Positions 14,790-17,661 of a stretch of DNA of 17,661 bases are shown here, one piece after another. The notes beneath the pieces are model-generated. The model was not told where the DNA came from and ran no database searches. It worked only from the letters and a program-made list of their open reading frames with translations. Each line of letters opens with the position of its first letter. Position 1 is the stretch's first letter. A program made the translations under genes and the position numbers. The DNA comes from Neorhizobium sp. UBA7851 (GTDB taxonomy: Bacteria > Pseudomonadota > Alphaproteobacteria > Rhizobiales > Rhizobiaceae), in assembly GCA_002500765.1 (NCBI GenBank), contig DLSX01000073.1, forward strand, positions 1-17,661, read 5' to 3'.

Positions 14790-14813
14790 CACGCGAGAGG
14801 CCAGGGAGGTTCC
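14788..14813 (-). promoter_or_regulatory. Candidate EcfG promoter of the nucleotidyltransferase-phosphoesterase pair
   Basis: Minus strand: GGAAC (14813-14809), 17 bases, TGTT (14791-14788). This fits the looser RpoE2 form GGAAC-N18/19-TT. Transcription would start near 14781, about 23 bases before the ATG at 14758. An inverted repeat, TTGCTT-N5-AAGCAA (14773-14789), overlaps the -10 and start region. Confidence 0.55.
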
Positions 14814-14817
14814 GCAT

Positions 14818-15033
14818 TCAGCTGCGCTCAGGGTTGTCGGCGTTGCTCATCGGGCTGGCGCGGCCATCCGGCTGGTCGCCGTCTTCACGCTGATCTGCAT
14901 CTTCGAGGTCGGTCTCGACCAGATAGGTGTCGTGATTGCCGAGCCGCGCGGCTTCCTTCAGCGCTTCGGGATTGGTGGTGTCGCGCTGTTCGCGCTCTAA
15001 GTCGGTGCCGGTTTTCGGAGATGTCGCGCCCAT
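14818..15033 (-). CDS. 71-residue acidic, probably disordered protein
   Basis: The ATG at 15033 is chosen for its AAGGAA ribosome-binding site six bases upstream and because it follows an EcfG-like promoter; an upstream in-frame start at 15075 would lie beyond that promoter. The product is rich in Asp, Glu, Asn and Ser, with 'LVETDLEDADQREDGDQPDGR' in the middle (given here only for composition) and no hydrophobic core, so it is likely unstructured. There is no signal peptide. I do not recognise a family beyond a general likeness to short rhizobial hypothetical proteins. It ends 59 bases before the nucleotidyltransferase start and may be partly co-transcribed with it. It is divergent from the DUF3008 gene, with which it shares a back-to-back promoter region. 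Confidence 0.7.
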   Translation of the reverse strand: MGATSPKTGTDLEREQRDTTNPEALKEAARLGNHDTYLVETDLEDADQREDGDQPDGRASPMSNADNPERS

Positions 15034-15070
15034 GGCTGGTTCCTTTCGAATGTACTGGTCGTCGGGAAAC

Positions 15071-15095
15071 AACACGTCGCATGGAGAGAGGTTCC
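15071..15095 (-). promoter_or_regulatory. Candidate EcfG promoter of the acidic 71-residue protein
   Basis: Minus strand: GGAAC (15095-15091), 16 bases, TGTT (15074-15071), fitting GGAAC-N18-TT. The start would be near 15064, about 30 bases before the ATG. It faces away from a second EcfG-like promoter whose -35 is 13 bases further right. Confidence 0.6.
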
Positions 15096-15108
15096 GTACT
15101 TGTCGATT

Positions 15109-15134
15109 GGAACGAAAAACCGTCCTGGCCGGTT
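15109..15134 (+). promoter_or_regulatory. Candidate EcfG promoter of the DUF3008 gene
   Basis: GGAAC (15109-15113), 17 bases, GGTT (15131-15134), fitting GGAAC-N19-TT. Transcription would start near 15141, about 26 bases before the ATG at 15167, whose GGAGGCGGAG ribosome-binding stretch is at 15157-15166. Confidence 0.6.
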
Positions 15135-15166
15135 AGATTTTCAGTAACCAAATAACGGAGGCGGAG

Positions 15167-15355
15167 ATGCCGGCAAAATCGAAAGCACAGCAGAAGGCCG
15201 CAGGGGCAGCACTTGCGGCAAAGCGCGGCGAGATCAAGAAAAGCGAACTCAAAGGCGCTTCGAAAGGCATGGAAGAATCCATGAGCGAAAAGCAGTTGGA
15301 AGATTTTGCTTCCACCAAACGCAAGGGCAAGCCCGAACACGTGGCTCATCACTGA
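15167..15355 (+). CDS. DUF3008 family small basic protein
   Basis: Encodes 62 residues: MPAKSKAQQKAAG, then 'ALAAKRGE', 'LKGASKGMEESMSEKQLEDFASTKRKGKPEHV' pattern elements typical of DUF3008. The protein is very rich in Lys, Ala and Glu, highly charged, with no membrane segment. The family is widespread in Proteobacteria as a short conserved protein without assigned function; the composition recalls small stress or nucleoid-associated proteins, which is only an impression. A strong ribosome-binding site lies directly upstream. The EcfG-like promoter suggests induction in the general stress response. A good terminator follows at 15392. Confidence 0.88.
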   Translation: MPAKSKAQQKAAGAALAAKRGEIKKSELKGASKGMEESMSEKQLEDFASTKRKGKPEHVAHH

Positions 15356-15391
15356 ATGGACGGTTTCCGGTCCGAACCCGGACTTCCCGGA

Positions 15392-15427
15392 AAGGCGGGT
15401 GCTCAATCGGGCACCCGCCTTTTCCTT
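15392..15427 (+). terminator. Strong bidirectional terminator between DUF3008 and hutX
   Basis: A 13-bp GC-rich stem (15392-15404 with 15409-15421, one T-G pair) closes an AATC loop and is followed by TTCCTTT. It ends the DUF3008 mRNA, and because hutX (minus strand) stops at 15430, it can also end that transcript, although Ts on that side are few. Confidence 0.8.
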
Positions 15428-15429
15428 TA

Positions 15430-15948
15430 TCAGCTATATTTTGCGCGCAGCGCCTCGAATTTCGCGAGCTGTTCAGGCAGCAGTTCACGGGCCTCGTCGC
15501 GCTTAACGAAGACCTTGAACATCGGTGCGCCCTTGGCGTTCATGAACCAGACGGAACAGGAGCGGCGGCCGTGGAAGGCGCGATCGACGAAGGTGATCGA
15601 GGCGCAATTGTCCTTCTTGATATGACCGCCGATCGGGCTGTCGCTGTGGATGTTGAACCAGCCATGGCCTTCCGAGCCAACCGGCAGTTCGCCATCGATT
15701 TCGGCGACGACGTCTTCCGTGTGAACGAGAAAGAGCACGATGCCCCAGGTGGTCAGCTCGTTCCAGATGTCGAGAAAGCTCTCCTTCGGCGCAATGACGG
15801 CAGAGCCCTCGGGAAGGATTTCGAGGATTTCCGCGGTTGTCACGTCAGCGGCGGCTGCGATCGACTCGACGATGCCGTCAGGCTTTTCCGCCAGCGCGGC
15901 GAGTGCACGTTCGCGACGATCGGGCGTGATTTCGGTTACGGCGTTCAT
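15430..15948 (-). CDS. hutX: Heme utilization cytosolic carrier HutX
   Basis: Encodes 172 residues from the ATG at 15948, which has GAGGAG five bases upstream; a TTG one codon earlier is less likely. HutX/HuvX (ChuX family) proteins bind heme in the cytosol and pass it to degrading or using enzymes. Seen: an N-terminal helical part with 'KPDGIVESIAAAADVTTAEILEILP' pattern, then the heme-carrier beta core with 'VLFLVHTEDVVAEIDGELP', 'GWFNIHSDSPIGGHI', 'CASITFVDRAFHGRRSCSVWF' and 'KVFVKRDE', all typical of HutX. The His residues in the core are likely heme ligands. It follows the IsdG-like gene by nine bases (stop to start), so the two form an operon. Iron control is expected from family knowledge, not shown here. 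Confidence 0.9.
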   Translation of the reverse strand: MNAVTEITPDRRERALAALAEKPDGIVESIAAAADVTTAEILEILPEGSAVIAPKESFLDIWNELTTWGIVLFLVHTEDVVAEIDGELPVGSEGHGWFNIHSDSPIGGHIKKDNCASITFVDRAFHGRRSCSVWFMNAKGAPMFKVFVKRDEARELLPEQLAKFEALRAKYS

Positions 15949-15957
15949 CAATGCTCC

Positions 15958-16305
15958 TCAGGCGGCATCGGCGGCGCGCACGCCGTTCTTGTCTTCATGG
16001 ATGATGACTTCGAAACCTTCGAAATGCGGGCCGGAGAGATATTCCACCTTGCCGCGGTTGTTGCCGGCATTTGCATGTGCCGCGCGGAACTGCTCGGAGG
16101 TCGTCCAGGCCTTGAAATGCTCGAATGTCTCCCAGACGGTGTGGGATGCGTAGAGCGAATGATCTTCCGCTTTCGGGCCCTTCAGCATGTGGAATTCGAT
16201 GTAGCCCGGTAATTCGGCAAGGCGGCCCTGGCGATCGCGCCAGATGGCTTCGAAAGCCTCTTCGAAGCCCGGAACGACGCGAAAACGGTTCATTGCAATA
16301 TACAT
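15958..16305 (-). CDS. IsdG/HmuQ-like heme-degrading monooxygenase
   Basis: Encodes 115 residues from the ATG at 16305, preceded by a good GAGGGAAG ribosome-binding site. The single ferredoxin-like (antibiotic biosynthesis monooxygenase) domain shows 'MNRFRVVPGFEEAFEAIWRDR', 'GYIEFHMLKGP', 'YASHTVWETFEHFKAWTTSEQFRAAH' pattern elements, matching small heme oxygenases of the IsdG/HmuQ/HmuD type. The conserved Asn (residue 6), Trp (about 67) and His (about 78) of that fold appear to be present. These enzymes open the heme ring and release iron. Its place before hutX and divergent from hmuT agrees. Rhizobia have two named enzymes of this kind (HmuQ and HmuD in Bradyrhizobium); I cannot tell which is closer, so no symbol is given. 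Confidence 0.82.
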   Translation of the reverse strand: MYIAMNRFRVVPGFEEAFEAIWRDRQGRLAELPGYIEFHMLKGPKAEDHSLYASHTVWETFEHFKAWTTSEQFRAAHANAGNNRGKVEYLSGPHFEGFEVIIHEDKNGVRAADAA

Positions 16306-16377
16306 GGAAACTTCCCTCGCTTAAGTTTCATTTGCCGGTCAAGATATCTGCCGGCTCTCCCCTTGAAAAGCCAAAAA

Positions 16378-16400
16378 AACTTGCGTAGTCAACTCAAGTT
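16378..16400. promoter_or_regulatory. Inverted repeat in the divergent heme intergenic region
   Basis: AACTTG (16378-16383) and CAAGTT (16395-16400) are perfect inverted repeats separated by 11 bases, lying between the IsdG-like and hmuT genes in an AT-rich patch. It is a candidate operator for an iron regulator (Irr or RirA would be expected in rhizobia), but it does not match the TGA-N9-TCA RirA box and I could not fit an Irr ICE motif. The rest of the 165-base gap holds no clear promoter. Confidence 0.35.
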
Positions 16401-16470
16401 ATTGAAATTTACAGCGTTGCGCCGTCTGATTTTCGTCAAGACCTGCGGCAGCGCGATTGGGTGGGTCATC

Positions 16471-17367
16471 ATGGTTTCGGTTTCCAGATTTGGGCGTTTC
16501 TTTGCGGTGCTGTTGGTCGGTTCGACAATGACGGCTGGCGGTGTACTTGCGGCAGACAAGGGCAATCCCGAAGCCAGACGCATCGTTTCCGTCGGTGGCA
16601 CGATCACCGAGATCCTCTACGATCTCGGCGCGCAGGACCGGATCGTGGCGCGCGATTCCACCAGCTTCTATCCGGCAGACGCTAATTCCAAACCGGATGT
16701 CGGCTATATGCGGGCGCTTTCGGCGGAAGGCATTCTGGGGCAGAAGCCGGACCTGATCCTGATGGAGGAAGGTTCCGGCCCGCCGCCGGTTCTTGAAATC
16801 CTGAAGGCCAGCGAAGTGCCGATGGTCGTCATTCCGACGCCGCCGGAGGTCGACAAGATCGGCCAGAAGATCCGCGATGTCGGTGCAGCCGTCGGATTGT
16901 CGGACAAGGCCGAAGCTCTGGCGACGAAGACGGAAGATGGTTTGAAAGCGGTTGCCGCCGATGTGGCCAAGATCACCGAAAAGAACGGCGGAAAGAAAAA
17001 GAAGGTTCTGTTCGTTCTCTCCGTTTCGAACGGCCGTCTGATGGCCGGCGGCGCTGATACCGAGGCCGGTGCAATCATCGAGATGGCGGGTGGTGTCAAC
17101 GCTGCGCCGACGATCAACGGCTACAAGCCGATGTCCGATGAGGCCGTCATTGCCGCAGCGCCGGATGTGATCCTTTCCATGTCGCGTGGCGATCACTCGA
17201 TCACGCCGGAACAGATGTTTGCGCTTCCCTCGATGCAGACCACGCCTGCCGCCGCCGATAAAGCGCTGGTTTCGATGGATGGGCTTATGCTGCTCGGCTT
17301 CGGGCCACGCACGCCGGAAGCGACGCGGGCGCTGGCTGCAAAAATCTATCCGGGCGAGATCAACTGA
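16471..17367 (+). CDS. hmuT: Hemin ABC transporter periplasmic binding protein HmuT
   Basis: Encodes 298 residues from the ATG at 16471; the frame is open further upstream (to 16363), but the signal peptide starts cleanly here. A typical Sec signal of about 27 residues (basic 'SRFGRF', hydrophobic core, then VLA-AD cleavage site) exports it to the periplasm. The mature protein begins 'RIVSVGGTITEILYDLGAQDRIVARD', the hallmark of class III (TroA/BtuF-like) heme and siderophore binding proteins. Later landmarks are 'KPDLILMEEGSGPP', 'GLSDKAEAL', 'AGGVNAA' and 'AAPDVILSMSRG'. It hands heme from the outer-membrane receptor to HmuUV. It overlaps hmuU by one base (TGATG). No strong ribosome-binding site is visible (GGGTGGG). 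Confidence 0.93.
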   Translation: MVSVSRFGRFFAVLLVGSTMTAGGVLAADKGNPEARRIVSVGGTITEILYDLGAQDRIVARDSTSFYPADANSKPDVGYMRALSAEGILGQKPDLILMEEGSGPPPVLEILKASEVPMVVIPTPPEVDKIGQKIRDVGAAVGLSDKAEALATKTEDGLKAVAADVAKITEKNGGKKKKVLFVLSVSNGRLMAGGADTEAGAIIEMAGGVNAAPTINGYKPMSDEAVIAAAPDVILSMSRGDHSITPEQMFALPSMQTTPAAADKALVSMDGLMLLGFGPRTPEATRALAAKIYPGEIN

Positions 17368-17661
17368 TGAAAGCGCTCACCATGCCCTTCCGCCGGGCGG
17401 AGGAAGGAGACAGGACGTCTCAGGGCGTGCTGGTGCTCTTTCTGCTTGCCATTCTGCTTGTCTTCTCCTGCCTGCTCTCGTTGCATGTCGGGCCAACCGG
17501 CGTGGGCCTGCGCGATCTGTTCGCCTATCTCACCGGCAATGGTGACAGCCTTACGACGCAGGAGCGGGTGATCCTCGAGGCGGTTCGCCTGCCGCGCACC
17601 GCGCTTGGGCTGCTGATCGGCGCCGGGCTGGCCGTCTCCGGCGCGATGATGCAGGGCCTGT
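17367..17661 (+). CDS. hmuU: Hemin ABC transporter permease HmuU (3' partial)
   Basis: ATG at 17367 overlaps the hmuT stop by one base; the frame runs open to the window end, giving 98 residues. After a short charged N-terminus there is a hydrophobic helix (about 20-39, 'VLVLFLLAILLVFSCLLSL'). Then comes a periplasmic stretch and 'RLPRTALGLLIGAGLAVSGAMMQGL', with the 'RLPR' and 'GAxLAxSGxxxQ' landmarks of FecCD/BtuC-family permeases. The family has about 330-370 residues with ten helices, so roughly a quarter is seen. Position after hmuT identifies it as the heme permease; hmuV (the ATPase) is expected next, outside the window. Confidence 0.9.
   Translation, partial: MKALTMPFRRAEEGDRTSQGVLVLFLLAILLVFSCLLSLHVGPTGVGLRDLFAYLTGNGDSLTTQERVILEAVRLPRTALGLLIGAGLAVSGAMMQGL

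Noticed and set aside
15039..15043. A further minus-strand GGAAC before the acidic-protein gene
   Set aside because: It lies next to the start codon as part of the AAGGAA ribosome-binding site, so it cannot be that gene's promoter.
1..17661. CRISPR arrays, insertion sequences, phage or integrase genes
   Set aside because: No regularly spaced repeats, transposase motifs or integrase motifs were found in either strand.

Overview
The window is chromosomal DNA from an alphaproteobacterium of the Rhizobiaceae (Rhizobium/Agrobacterium/Neorhizobium type). The assignment rests on high GC, the protein families present (Tim44-like protein, DUF983, DUF3008, HutX plus IsdG-like plus HmuTU heme module), a RIME-like intergenic repeat, CTTGAC/CTATAT-type housekeeping promoters and GGAAC-N16/17-nGTT promoters of the EcfG (RpoE2-type) general stress sigma factor. 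Species cannot be fixed from sequence reading alone.

Layout. 1-2470: a Tim44-domain membrane protein (5' cut by the window edge), a convergent DUF1810 gene, and a divergent MscS-type channel. 2470-5661: a possible 33-residue membrane peptide, mnmA (tRNA 2-thiouridylase), a Met tRNA with a good promoter, then rluA and rsmJ. This stretch is dense in RNA-modification and translation functions. 5701-8049: an amidase-signature hydrolase, a small lipoprotein and a DUF983 zinc-ribbon membrane protein. 8100-8420: two tandem paralogous 24-codon membrane micropeptides behind a textbook EcfG promoter, closed by a strong hairpin terminator. 8437-12851: the treZ-treY operon (minus strand), which makes trehalose from maltodextrin or glycogen, with its own EcfG promoter. 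12860-13097: a RIME-like repeat and no gene. 13098-15033 (minus): a metallophosphoesterase and a nucleotidyltransferase in a translationally coupled pair, preceded by a 71-residue acidic protein. 15167-15355 (plus): a DUF3008 protein. 15430-17661: heme acquisition and use, with hutX and an IsdG-like heme monooxygenase on the minus strand and hmuT and hmuU (cut by the window end) on the plus strand.

How it works together. The most notable pattern is that five separate sites matching the EcfG promoter lie in about 7 kb (8109-15134), each correctly oriented and 20-40 bases upstream of a start codon. They lead the micropeptide pair, treZY, the nucleotidyltransferase-phosphoesterase pair, the acidic peptide and the DUF3008 gene. 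This looks like a general stress response island: trehalose synthesis is a known output of that response, while the micropeptides, the acidic peptide and the nucleotidyltransferase-phosphoesterase pair have no function I can name. The 3' end is a separate iron/heme module.

All promoter, terminator and repeat calls were made by eye; no database search was possible.
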